In this document: positions 1 to 8,157 of the stretch, in pieces
Position numbering within the stretch: the first letter of the stretch is position 1
How the letters are laid out: each line of letters opens with the position of its first letter
Assembly: GCF_000379765.1 (NCBI RefSeq)
Contig: NZ_KB903437.1
Location: 101,794-165,793, forward strand
DNA length: 64,000 nucleotides
Source: Flexithrix dorotheae DSM 6795
Lineage (GTDB): Bacteria > Bacteroidota > Bacteroidia > Cytophagales > Flammeovirgaceae
Direction of reading: 5' to 3'
Position numbers and translations under genes: made by a program
Notes under the pieces: generated by a model
Told to the model about the DNA's origin: nothing
The model's database searches: none
Seen by the model: only the letters and a program-made list of their open reading frames with translations

Positions 1-553
1 TGTCAATTATTTTAATACCTTCAATATCAAAGTTTGGAGTTGCTCCTCCTTTAGTAGCAGCATAGTATTCACTTGCTCCTTTTACAATTCCATCAAATAA
101 ATTGAAACTTTGATTCTTTCTATCCTCAGTACAAAGTTTTGTAAAACAATACCTTATATCTTCTGAAGTCAATTCTCGTCCTTTATTATTTTCAAAGCAT
201 TCATCATCATGAAAAAATATCCCTTTTCTTAACTTAAATGTATACTCAGTTTTTTCGGGATTTACTTCGTAAGAGTCAATCAGACAGGTTTTTACATCCG
301 TAATATCTTCTGGATTGAATTTAAAAAGTCCCTCATAAATTTGGGATGCCACACGGTAGGAATAAACATCGATAATACTTAGGGGAAATAGATTTTTTAT
401 ATACTCAGACTCATTTAATCTAAATACACCACCATAATATTTATCACCTTTTGTTTTTGTTAGATTATAAATATTATTCTCAGGTGCATTATTAGTTTGA
501 CAAGAATATATCCCTATTGAAAGTATTGACAAAATAAATAGAATTTGTTTCAT
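1..553 (-). CDS. Peptide/nickel-type ABC transporter substrate-binding lipoprotein (5' part, cut by window edge)
   Basis: The frame opens with ATG at 551-553 and runs off the left edge, giving the first 184 residues. The N-terminus is a hydrophobic signal ending in a lipobox with Cys18 (GIYSC), so the product should be a lipoprotein. The mature part shows solute-binding family 5 (DppA/OppA) hallmarks: QIYEGLFKF at residues 71-79 and YTFKLRKGIFFHDD at 104-117, followed by a region matching the usual 'ltaeDvkytf' segment (ELTSEDIRYCF). Such proteins bind oligopeptides or similar ligands and deliver them to a DppBC-type permease. No permease gene is visible here, so the ligand cannot be guessed. 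The family is usually 500-600 residues, so about two thirds lies outside the window. Confidence 0.85.
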   Translation of the reverse strand, partial: MKQILFILSILSIGIYSCQTNNAPENNIYNLTKTKGDKYYGGVFRLNESEYIKNLFPLSIIDVYSYRVASQIYEGLFKFNPEDITDVKTCLIDSYEVNPEKTEYTFKLRKGIFFHDDECFENNKGRELTSEDIRYCFTKLCTEDRKNQSFNLFDGIVKGASEYYAATKGGATPNFDIEGIKIID

Positions 554-700
554 TACTTTTTCCAAATAGTTAATGTTTTACAGTATTATTAAAAGAATGC
601 CTGTTTCAGGTCATTATTAATAACTAACATCTGGTGGTAATATTTGGAAATGAACTTATAAAATCTATTAAGGAGGAATATTTTTGAAATTAAAAAAATG

Positions 701-739
701 AAATCTCCCTTTTTTAGATTTTAAAATCAAGGGAGATTT
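701..739 (-). terminator. Likely intrinsic terminator of the xth operon
   Basis: An 11-bp perfect inverted repeat (AAATCTCCCTT, 701-711, against AAGGGAGATTT, 729-739) lies about 75 nt downstream of the xth stop. On the minus strand it is followed by CATTTTTTT. The loop contains a second palindrome, GATTTTAAAATC (717-728). Placement and T-tract fit a rho-independent terminator for leftward transcription. Confidence 0.6.
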
Positions 740-814
740 AGATAATATTGATAAATCAGGTTTTTCTTTCAAGAAAGAAATATTTAAAATATCTGTTCAA
801 GGTGTTGGGTTGTT

Positions 815-1579
815 CTAAAATTCGATTTCCAAACTTAGAGGGCAGTGATCTGAGTGAATGACTTCAGCTAAAATTTTGCTATCTTTTAAATTTGTTACTA
901 CCGGTTCACTTACCATAAAGTAATCAATTCTCCAGCCCAGATTTCTTTTTCTTGCTCTAGCTCTATAACTCCACCAGGTATAATTATGAGGAGATTCATC
1001 AAAATGTCTGAATGCATCCACAAAACCGGAATTAATAAATTTGCTAACCCAAGCCCTTTCTTCTGGAAGAAAACCTGAAGATTTTTTATTACTCACAGGG
1101 TTGTGTATATCAATTTCCTTATGACAAATATTGAAATCTCCACAAATTATGAGTTTATGCCTCTCCTTCTTTAAGTTCTCAATAAAGCTAAAAAAATCAT
1201 CAAGCCATTCATATTTAAAGTTTTGTCTTACATCCCCAGTTGTCCCGGATGGCATATATGTATTAATTAGGGTAATATCACCAAAGTCCAACCTTAGCAA
1301 TCTTCCCTCGATATCATATTTTTCCATATCCATACCATAAACCACATTTGTAGGCTCAACCTTAGTTAAGATAGCTACTCCGCTGTAACCCTTTTTCTCT
1401 GCTGGGAACCAATAGATGTGGTAACCGAGATCCTCAAAAATTGATTTATCAATTTGGTCCAGGTGAGCTTTCATTTCCTGAAAACAAATAACATCAGGAG
1501 CTTCTTCTTCCATCCATTCTAAAAGCCCTTTTTTAAGGGCGGCTCTAATCCCATTTATATTATAGCTGATTATTTTCAT
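815..1579 (-). CDS. xth: Exodeoxyribonuclease III (AP endonuclease family 1)
   Basis: A 254-residue protein covering the whole exonuclease-endonuclease-phosphatase fold of the ExoIII/ExoA family. These enzymes cut the backbone 5' of abasic sites in base-excision repair and also have 3'-5' exonuclease activity. Visible motifs are the N-terminal YNINGIRAA, the metal ligand Glu35 (CFQEMKA), the catalytic CGDFNI segment in the middle, GWRIDYFMVS, and the C-terminal SDHCPL. Length is normal and no signal peptide is present, so it is cytoplasmic. Its ATG (1577-1579) overlaps the stop of the upstream small gene by 4 nt, suggesting translational coupling. A hairpin terminator follows at 739-701. Confidence 0.95.
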   Translation of the reverse strand: MKIISYNINGIRAALKKGLLEWMEEEAPDVICFQEMKAHLDQIDKSIFEDLGYHIYWFPAEKKGYSGVAILTKVEPTNVVYGMDMEKYDIEGRLLRLDFGDITLINTYMPSGTTGDVRQNFKYEWLDDFFSFIENLKKERHKLIICGDFNICHKEIDIHNPVSNKKSSGFLPEERAWVSKFINSGFVDAFRHFDESPHNYTWWSYRARARKRNLGWRIDYFMVSEPVVTNLKDSKILAEVIHSDHCPLSLEIEF

Positions 1580-1935
1580 AGTTTTATTTCCGTTTTGAAA
1601 TATTCAATTATATGCATTTTAAGTAGCTTTTCCTGGGATAGTAAATCGAAAAAAGGTAATTTTTTTTGGAGAACCCAATGTGGCCAGCCATCTTTATCCA
1701 CACCATCTAATGTATAGTATCCACTTAAACTGAGGACCTTACAAATGGCAATATGAATTAAATTTTGTTTTTCCTCTTTTGAAAAGTTATCTGGGCCTTT
1801 ACCTAATTCCTGTACTCCAATTAAAAACAAAACTGAATTTAAATCCGGATTGGTGGATTTTCCAAAGGCAAGTTTTATTTTCCTGACTAAAATTTCCCAC
1901 TCTGTTTCCAGATCTGGTATTTGCTTCAAGATCAT
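1576..1935 (-). CDS. Conserved hypothetical protein, coupled to xth
   Basis: A 119-residue soluble protein with no signal peptide or membrane segment. It reads MILKQIPDLETEWEILVR at the start and has a Trp-rich centre (DKDGWPHWVLQKKLPF). I do not recognise a named family. It looks genuine: an ATG start, balanced composition, and a 4-nt ATGA overlap with the downstream xth gene, so the two are probably co-translated from one leftward message. The promoter should lie in 1936-2066. A -7-like CAAATATA (TATATTTG on the minus strand) is at 2053-2060, without a clear -33 partner. A repair role would be inference from the neighbour only. Confidence 0.75.
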   Translation of the reverse strand: MILKQIPDLETEWEILVRKIKLAFGKSTNPDLNSVLFLIGVQELGKGPDNFSKEEKQNLIHIAICKVLSLSGYYTLDGVDKDGWPHWVLQKKLPFFDLLSQEKLLKMHIIEYFKTEIKL

Positions 1936-2066
1936 AATAATAAATATTTATTTAAAGGATTTATAGAAGAAAGAAATAAGTAGCTGAATTAAATTCCAAA
2001 TAAAATCCTGAATTTCGATAATGATATTTAAATCCGTAGGTTAACAGATAAACAAATATATTCAAA

Positions 2067-2744
2067 ATGTTTTCTGATTTCTTAAATCTCATATTTCCTT
2101 CTTACTGCCTGGCTTGTCATAAGGCCCTTGTTAAAAATGAAGATTTTATTTGTACTTACTGCAGGTTTGAACTACCGAAAACTGAATATCATCTAATTAA
2201 TGACAATCAACTATCGAAAAAATTTTATGGTAAGGTAAACATAGAAAATAGTTGGGCCTATCTTAAATATGCCAAGGAAGGAAAAGTCCAGAAAATAATA
2301 CATGAATTGAAATATCAGGGAAAAAGTGAAATAGGTGAAATTTTAGGAAAGTGGTATGGATTTGAAATAAAATCAAGTAAAAGGAAATATGATTTTGATT
2401 TGATCATTCCCATTCCCTTGCATGTAAAAAAATTAAAGAAGCGAGGATATAATCAAACCGATGGTTTTGCAAAAGGCTTATCAGAATCACTGATTGTACC
2501 ATGGGATAGGAGTTCATTTATTAGAAATATACCAAACAGAACTCAAACCAAAAAAGATAAATATGAAAGATGGCTAAACGTTAAGGATATTTTCCTGGTA
2601 AAAAATCCCTCAAAGATAAAGAATAAGCACATTTTATTAGTGGATGACGTGATTACTACGGGTTCAACTATTGAAGCAGGTGCATATAAACTTTTGGAAG
2701 CAGGATGTAGAAAAGTGAGTGTAGCTGCGATTGCTACAGCTTAA
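2067..2744 (+). CDS. comF: ComF-family phosphoribosyltransferase-like protein
   Basis: A 225-residue ComF/GntX-type protein. The N-terminus carries a four-cysteine zinc ribbon (Cys14, Cys17, Cys29, Cys32). The C-terminal half is a type I phosphoribosyltransferase domain with IPIPLHVKKLKKRGYNQ in the middle and the PRPP-binding loop VDDVITTGST at residues 192-201. In naturally competent bacteria ComF helps imported single-stranded DNA enter the cell. In many other bacteria the role is unknown, and no other competence gene is in this window. It is a stand-alone gene, divergent from the xth pair, with about 130 nt between the starts. Family assignment is firm; function is inferred. Confidence 0.88.
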   Translation: MFSDFLNLIFPSYCLACHKALVKNEDFICTYCRFELPKTEYHLINDNQLSKKFYGKVNIENSWAYLKYAKEGKVQKIIHELKYQGKSEIGEILGKWYGFEIKSSKRKYDFDLIIPIPLHVKKLKKRGYNQTDGFAKGLSESLIVPWDRSSFIRNIPNRTQTKKDKYERWLNVKDIFLVKNPSKIKNKHILLVDDVITTGSTIEAGAYKLLEAGCRKVSVAAIATA

Positions 2745-2870
2745 ATTTAAAGATTAAGGTTTGATAACATTCTGAAATTGAAATGATTTTGTCCGGATAT
2801 CGTTAGGGAATTAAGCCAACAAATAGCAATTAAGCTTAAATATCCAATCAACCAGAAAAAATAAATTGCT

Positions 2871-3398
2871 ATGAATAAAATAAAGAAAGTTATCACATTA
2901 TTTGTTCTGATAGGATGTAGTCATTTTATGTATGGACAAACAGCTAGTACTGAAACAACAAATGACCCTTTGTCAAAACCAGAAATTTGGTCAAAACTGG
3001 AAGAGAACCCATATTCTGATGACCTTTGGTCAAAGTATTTTGGGATGGATTTATTCACCCTTTCAAAGGAAGACTACATTAATTATAATACCTGGAAAGC
3101 AAAGCTTGTAGCGGTGAAAAATGCTAAAAATGAAGAGAGAGAACTGGAATTGATGAAGAAAAGAGAAGAGTATATTGCTAAAAGGTACAATAGAAAACTA
3201 AATGAATCCGATTTTGAGGAATTATCTCAAAATGTACATAAGAATTTTGATATAATTGAGCAGTATTTTTCAGAGCAATATGAATTGTATGGTGAAAAAT
3301 ACAAAACTTATGAGGAAACACACCCAGATAAAAAATACAATAAAATGAAGTGGGTGGAAGAAAATGAGGAAGCCTTAATAAATTTCCAATTGAATTAA
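2871..3398 (+). CDS. Secreted protein of unknown function
   Basis: A 175-residue protein with an N-terminal hydrophobic signal (residues about 5-22, ending near YGQTAST, a typical Bacteroidota Ala/Gln cleavage region). The remainder is strongly charged, Glu/Lys/Tyr-rich and probably helical (stretches such as KNEERELELMKKREEY), with no cysteine after the signal. I do not recognise the family. It has its own short 5' region and is followed by a clear terminator at 3422, so it seems to be transcribed alone. Export to the periplasm is the only prediction I would make. Confidence 0.65.
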   Translation: MNKIKKVITLFVLIGCSHFMYGQTASTETTNDPLSKPEIWSKLEENPYSDDLWSKYFGMDLFTLSKEDYINYNTWKAKLVAVKNAKNEERELELMKKREEYIAKRYNRKLNESDFEELSQNVHKNFDIIEQYFSEQYELYGEKYKTYEETHPDKKYNKMKWVEENEEALINFQLN

Positions 3399-3421
3399 TT
3401 TAATAAAAAGCTTTCGCTTTT

Positions 3422-3454
3422 AAAGGAGTTTCTGGTTACAGGGACTCCTTTTTT
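3422..3454 (+). terminator. Intrinsic terminator
   Basis: Perfect 8-bp stem AAAGGAGT (3422-3429) / ACTCCTTT (3444-3451) with a 14-nt loop, running into TTTTTTG. It sits 24 nt after the stop of the gene ending at 3398. Confidence 0.7.
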
Positions 3455-3577
3455 GTTTGAATCTGTTCAATTCGAAAATTACCTATCTCCGATAATTAAA
3501 TTTTTTTGTAATAATTAAAAAGCTTTGAATACAAACAGGATTGTGTTATCCAAATTATTCACTCCAAAAAGTGTTCA

Positions 3578-5056
3578 ATGATAAGCCAATTTATTTTTCA
3601 TAAATGGAAGGAAACTAAAAGGTCAACCTTTTGGCAGAAAAACCTGACTATTAATATTATCCTGGGATTTTTTATTTTTTACTTCCTGCTCAATTTCCTT
3701 GTTCTAGGTATTTTTATAGATAAGGTGCTGGAGAAAATGTTCCCGGATCAAAATCCGGTTGATGTGTTCAACGGGTTTATTCTCTATTATGCAATGGTGG
3801 ATCTTTTCATGCGATTTCAATTGCAGGAGTTACCGGTGATGACCATTCAACCTTATCTGCATTTGCCCATCAAAAGATCAAAAATAATTAATTATCTGTT
3901 GGGAAAATCTATTTTCAATCTGCTCAATTTTTTCCCCTGGCTCATTTTTGTGCCTTTTTGCATAAAAGTTTTAATTCCCCAATATGGTGAATTTTACGCT
4001 TTAGTCTGGCTTTTTACTTTGATTTTTCTGGGATTTGCCAATAATTATCTGATCATTTATATAAAGCGGCAAATGACTAAAAAACTGAGCTATGTAGTTT
4101 TTCTGATTTTGGGAATTGCCACAGTCACTTTGCTGGATTATTTTGAAATCATTTCTCTTTCTGAGGTTTCAACAATTATGTTCAATTATGCTTTAACCAG
4201 CCCAATTCCTCTATTGATAGTATTGGCATTATTGAGTTTATTTTATTATCTGAATTATCAGTTTATACTCGATCATACCTATCTGGATGAAATAGGAACA
4301 AAGAAAAATAAGGAGGTTGGTAATATAGCAGGGCAGCAATATTTTGACAGATTTGGGGAAATTGGGCAATTTATTCTGTTGGATATTAAACTGATTCTCA
4401 GAAATAAAAGACCAAGAACTATTGCCTGGATGACTGTATTTTTCTTGTTTTATGGACTGATATTTTATCCACAGGATATCTATATCGAAGGATATTACAT
4501 GTTGCTTTTTGTAGGAACTTTCATTACCGGAATGTTTATTTTCAATTATGGTCAGTTCATATTGGGTTGGGAAAGCAATTATTTTGATGGTATCCTGACT
4601 AACAACATTGATCCTAATAAATATTTTCAGGCGAAGTTCTGGTTGTTGATTCCCGTGTCTTGTCTGTCCTTTATTTTTAGTTTGCCCTATGTGTTTTTTG
4701 GATGGAAAGTAATTGCCATTAATCTGGCGATGTTTTTATTCAATATTGGGATAAATGTATTTGTAGTATTATACTTTTCCACTTACAACAATAAAGCAAT
4801 AGAACTTTCCAAAGGCGGAGCGATGAACTGGCAAGGTGTGGGAATTACCCAGTTTATTTTAATCATTCCCTGCCTGATTTTACCCATGATTTTATTTCTG
4901 CCATTTGATTTGATGGATATTCCTTACTACGGTTTGGCTGTAATAGGCATTATTGGTTTAATAAGTAGCTTTTTTTACAAATTCTGGATAGGTATCATAG
5001 CCAAAAGGTTTGTGGCTGAAAAATATAAAATAGCCTCTGGTTTTCGCCAGAAATAA
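3578..5056 (+). CDS. DUF5687-type ABC transporter permease (membrane component)
   Basis: A 492-residue integral membrane protein with about a dozen hydrophobic segments, in two sets separated by a cytoplasmic loop around residues 240-265. The opening (FIFHKWKETKRSTFWQKNL) and the LQELPVMTIQPYLHLPIKRSK segment match the DUF5687 family of Bacteroidota, which behaves like an ABC-2 exporter permease. The gene is followed after 43 nt by an ABC ATPase gene on the same strand, so the two most likely form one exporter in the inner membrane. The substrate cannot be told from sequence; such pairs are commonly annotated as drug or lipid exporters without proof. Confidence 0.82.
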   Translation: MISQFIFHKWKETKRSTFWQKNLTINIILGFFIFYFLLNFLVLGIFIDKVLEKMFPDQNPVDVFNGFILYYAMVDLFMRFQLQELPVMTIQPYLHLPIKRSKIINYLLGKSIFNLLNFFPWLIFVPFCIKVLIPQYGEFYALVWLFTLIFLGFANNYLIIYIKRQMTKKLSYVVFLILGIATVTLLDYFEIISLSEVSTIMFNYALTSPIPLLIVLALLSLFYYLNYQFILDHTYLDEIGTKKNKEVGNIAGQQYFDRFGEIGQFILLDIKLILRNKRPRTIAWMTVFFLFYGLIFYPQDIYIEGYYMLLFVGTFITGMFIFNYGQFILGWESNYFDGILTNNIDPNKYFQAKFWLLIPVSCLSFIFSLPYVFFGWKVIAINLAMFLFNIGINVFVVLYFSTYNNKAIELSKGGAMNWQGVGITQFILIIPCLILPMILFLPFDLMDIPYYGLAVIGIIGLISSFFYKFWIGIIAKRFVAEKYKIASGFRQK

Positions 5057-5099
5057 ATTTCCAAGATAAAATAATCTCAATTCAATAAAACTGATCAAC

Positions 5100-5795
5100 A
5101 TGATTTCGGTAAAAGATTTATCAAAAAAATATAATGGCATTTTGGCTGTAAATATACCTTCATTGGAAATTCAGCAAGGAGAAAGTTTTGGACTTGTAGG
5201 AAATAATGGGGCTGGAAAAACCACCTTTTTCCGAATGATTCTGGACCTGATCAGACCTTCTTCGGGGGAAATTTTAATTAAAGAGGAAGTAGTGAAAGGC
5301 AATAACAACTGGAAAAAGTTTACCGGTTCCTATTTGGATGAAGGTTTTCTGATTGATTTTTTGTCACCAGACGAATATTTTGAATTTATAGGAAATCTCC
5401 ATAAGCTCAATAAAGCAGAAGTAGAAGAACGCCTCAGTAAATTCGAAGATTTATTCAATGGGGAAATCAGAGGATCGAATAAGTTTATCCGGGATTTATC
5501 GAAAGGAAACCAGAAAAAAGTGGGCATAGCGGCAGCCATGTTAATTCAACCGGAAATTTTAATTCTGGATGAGCCATTTGCCAATCTGGACCCTACTACC
5601 CAAATCAGGTTGAAAAATCAGATGAAAAGTTTTAAGGAAGAAAATAATTGTACGCTTTTAGTTTCCAGCCACGATCTCAATCATGTTACGGAAGTATGCG
5701 AACGCATAGTCGTGTTGGAAAAAGGCAATGTAATTCAGGATAAAATAAGAAGCGAAACCACTCTGAAAGAACTAGAGGAGTATTTTGCGGTGTAG
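5100..5795 (+). CDS. ABC transporter ATP-binding protein, partner of the upstream permease
   Basis: A 231-residue ATPase with all core motifs: Walker A GNNGAGKTT (Gly34-Thr42), the ABC signature LSKGNQKKV near residue 133, Walker B ILILDEPFANLDP near 153, and a switch histidine in VSSHDLNHV. The loop between Walker A and the signature has the SYLDEGFLIDFLSPDEYFE pattern typical of ABC-2-type exporter ATPases. It lies 43 nt behind the DUF5687 permease and should energise it from the cytoplasm. Length is normal and complete. The next gene begins 33 nt later on the same strand but is functionally unrelated as far as can be seen. Confidence 0.92.
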   Translation: MISVKDLSKKYNGILAVNIPSLEIQQGESFGLVGNNGAGKTTFFRMILDLIRPSSGEILIKEEVVKGNNNWKKFTGSYLDEGFLIDFLSPDEYFEFIGNLHKLNKAEVEERLSKFEDLFNGEIRGSNKFIRDLSKGNQKKVGIAAAMLIQPEILILDEPFANLDPTTQIRLKNQMKSFKEENNCTLLVSSHDLNHVTEVCERIVVLEKGNVIQDKIRSETTLKELEEYFAV

Positions 5796-5828
5796 GTTTG
5801 AGATAACTTAGAAAAATGATTCAAAAGA

Positions 5829-6548
5829 ATGGATTGGAAAGGTCGCTTATCTTTTTGCTCAGTTTGTATAAATGGAGAAAAAGATTTTGAAAAAGGTCAT
5901 GTCTGTTCCATTGGAATGAATATGAACTTTAATGAGGAATGCCCCGAATTTAATCTTGATCAAAAAAAAAGGGATGAAAAAACCAGGAAGATTAAGGAAA
6001 AAATTGAAGGGGTTTATAATTTAGTTCGCTTTGCTGACACACTAGAAGAAAAACCGAAGAGATTATCTTATTTAGTATCAAATGAAGATAGAAACAAAAA
6101 ACAAAAGATAGATTTTTCTGGAGTAAAGTTTGAAGAATCAAAACTAAATAAAACTGGAAATTTTATAGTCGGAGTAATAGTGTTAGGCATTTCATTTTCC
6201 ATGAGTTTTCAATGGGTTCAAGAAAGTAATTTTGGTTTTCTCGAAGCTATTCCATTTGTGATTTTCAATTTATTTTTACTTTTTGCTGCTATATTTCTCC
6301 TAAAAAAATCATTTAACAAGAATGTTATCTTTGAAATGAATAAATATGGGGTTTGTATAAATGGTGAGCAAATTAAATGGAATCGAATAGTATATGTTTA
6401 TATAGCTGAATATGAAAATTATACTGAGTTTAAATTTAATTTAAATTTGGGTGAGAAGGTTTCTTTAAGTCTTAATGATTTAGTAATCACCCCAGAACGA
6501 TTAGGCTTTCTAATCTATTCCTATCTAAAAGAATTCAAGAAAAATTGA
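5829..6548 (+). CDS. Membrane protein with N-terminal Cys motif and possible PH-like tail
   Basis: A 239-residue protein with three visible parts. Residues 8-40 carry a cysteine set (FCSVC, HVCS, EECPEF) of the kind found at the start of many Bacteroidota membrane proteins; it may bind zinc. A charged Lys/Glu linker follows, then two transmembrane helices at about 112-130 and 137-157. The C-terminal 75 residues (MNKYGVCINGEQIKWNRI onward) look like a small beta-rich domain, comparable to bacterial PH-like domains attached to paired helices. I know of no assigned function. It lies 33 nt after the ABC ATPase gene, so cotranscription is possible. Confidence 0.65.
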   Translation: MDWKGRLSFCSVCINGEKDFEKGHVCSIGMNMNFNEECPEFNLDQKKRDEKTRKIKEKIEGVYNLVRFADTLEEKPKRLSYLVSNEDRNKKQKIDFSGVKFEESKLNKTGNFIVGVIVLGISFSMSFQWVQESNFGFLEAIPFVIFNLFLLFAAIFLLKKSFNKNVIFEMNKYGVCINGEQIKWNRIVYVYIAEYENYTEFKFNLNLGEKVSLSLNDLVITPERLGFLIYSYLKEFKKN

Positions 6549-6594
6549 AAACATCTCTAAATCAACTCTTTAAACCCCACCCAGAAAACTACTA

Positions 6595-7407
6595 ATGAGA
6601 AAAGGTTTTATCATTTATATTACTGCTTTTCTGCTAATTTCATGTAGACAGAAAAAAACAGAATTAATTCTAATTGGCACTGTTCACTCTCCAGTGGAAA
6701 ACTTCAATTCTGATAGCTTATACAACATACTTTTGAGCATTAAGCCCGATCTGATTCTTTATGAAGTGGATTCCTCATTTTTTACTCCTGAATTCAAATT
6801 CAAAAAGGAAATGAGTAGTAATGAGTATTTGGCAACCACCAAATACATAGAGAAATTTAAGATTCCAATCCGTCCTTATGATTTTACCGGAAGAAATGAA
6901 TATCGAAAAAATATTGGCTCAAGACCGACTGATAGCAAAGCTTTGGGTCTATTGGATAGTTTATATTGGTCAAACAGTTTAAATCAGGAATCAAAAAATA
7001 CTTATAAAGAATACCTTGTGGTGGACAGTTGTTTAAATGCTTTGGCCTATTTGGGACCAGTAAATTTCAACCAACTTTCCACTGATAGTTTAGCCCAACT
7101 TAGGCAATCTTTCCAGTATGATAAACTAATGAAAGTGATGAATACCACCCCGGTTTTCTCAGAAAAATATGCCATTAAACCTGATGGAGATAGTATTAGC
7201 TATAATGATGGTTTTTCGAAAGCAGCTGAGTTTTGGCATATGAGAAATCAGGCAATGGGAAAACACATTCGGCAATTTATTAGCCTAAATCCCGGAAAAA
7301 GAATAGTAGTATTAAATGGATTTTTCCACAGGTATTATTTAAGATCGGAATTAGTCCCCTATCAGGAAGAACTATCATTTGTAATTAGGGATTTTTACGA
7401 TTACTAA
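6595..7407 (+). CDS. TraB/GumN-like lipoprotein (putative)
   Basis: A 270-residue lipoprotein: the signal ends in LLISC with Cys17. Right after it comes LILIGTVHSPV (His31), which resembles the GxxH motif at the start of the TraB/GumN/Tiki fold. Near the C-terminus is VVLNGFFHRYYLRSEL, resembling the family's second conserved Gly/His segment. An acidic ILYEVDSSFF follows the first motif, as expected for the same fold. Members of this superfamily include putative metalloproteases and pheromone-shutdown proteins; most bacterial ones have no proven role. Assignment rests on two short motifs and would need a profile comparison. It sits between the Cys-motif membrane protein and a methyltransferase on the same strand. 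Confidence 0.55.
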   Translation: MRKGFIIYITAFLLISCRQKKTELILIGTVHSPVENFNSDSLYNILLSIKPDLILYEVDSSFFTPEFKFKKEMSSNEYLATTKYIEKFKIPIRPYDFTGRNEYRKNIGSRPTDSKALGLLDSLYWSNSLNQESKNTYKEYLVVDSCLNALAYLGPVNFNQLSTDSLAQLRQSFQYDKLMKVMNTTPVFSEKYAIKPDGDSISYNDGFSKAAEFWHMRNQAMGKHIRQFISLNPGKRIVVLNGFFHRYYLRSELVPYQEELSFVIRDFYDY

Positions 7408-7430
7408 AACTTTCCACTAAAACCCATCCA

Positions 7431-8147
7431 ATGATGAGTAAAGCAAAAATCCTTTCAGCCTATGAAGAAATGGCAGAAAGCTACAATAATTTGATCGATC
7501 ATAAACCGCATAACGCCTATTATGATCGTCCGAATACATTAAGTTTATTGCCTGATGTGAAGGACAAGTCCGTATTGGATGCGGCTTGTGGTCCCGGGAA
7601 ATATGCAGAAATACTCTTGGCACAAGGAGCAAAAGTTACAGGTTTTGATCTTAGTACAAAAATGATTGCCCTGGCACAACAGCGAAATAAAAACCAAGGA
7701 GATTTTTTTGTGCATGATTTGGCAAAACCTTTTGAAAATTTGAAGGATGCTTCCTTTAATATAGTCCTTTGTGCTTTGGCTATGCATTATTTGCAGGACT
7801 GGACTTCTACGATCAAAGAATTTTACAGGGTTTTGAAGCCTTATGGAGTTTTAGTAATTTCCATTGAGCATCCTTTTTTTGAGTATAACTACTTTAATTC
7901 TACCCAATATTTTGAAGTAGAACCGGTGAAATGTACCTGGAATGGCTTTGGAAAACCTGTGGAAGTGAACAGCTACCGAAGATCATTAGGGGATTGTATT
8001 TCCCCTTTAACCCAAAATGGTTTTTATATTGATGAATTGTTAGAACCCAAACCTGTTTCTGAATTTGAAAAACTGGACCCCAAACATTTCAGAGAACTCA
8101 ATGAGTTTCCAGCTTTTATGTGTATTCGGGCAGTGAGGAAGGGTTAA
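7431..8147 (+). CDS. Class I SAM-dependent methyltransferase
   Basis: A 238-residue Rossmann-type methyltransferase. Motif I reads VLDAACGPGKYAE (about residues 45-57), followed by the acidic end of strand 2 in VTGFDLS. Motif IV-like CALAMHYLQDW and the post-motif region YRVLKPYGVLVISIEHPFFEY are typical of UbiE/COQ5-like small-molecule methyltransferases. The substrate is not predictable. ATG codons at 7431 and 7434 are both possible. The preceding gene ends 23 nt upstream and the next begins 10 nt downstream, so it is probably part of a short plus-strand operon. Confidence 0.88.
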   Translation: MMSKAKILSAYEEMAESYNNLIDHKPHNAYYDRPNTLSLLPDVKDKSVLDAACGPGKYAEILLAQGAKVTGFDLSTKMIALAQQRNKNQGDFFVHDLAKPFENLKDASFNIVLCALAMHYLQDWTSTIKEFYRVLKPYGVLVISIEHPFFEYNYFNSTQYFEVEPVKCTWNGFGKPVEVNSYRRSLGDCISPLTQNGFYIDELLEPKPVSEFEKLDPKHFRELNEFPAFMCIRAVRKG

Positions 8148-8157
8148 TCAATAATAA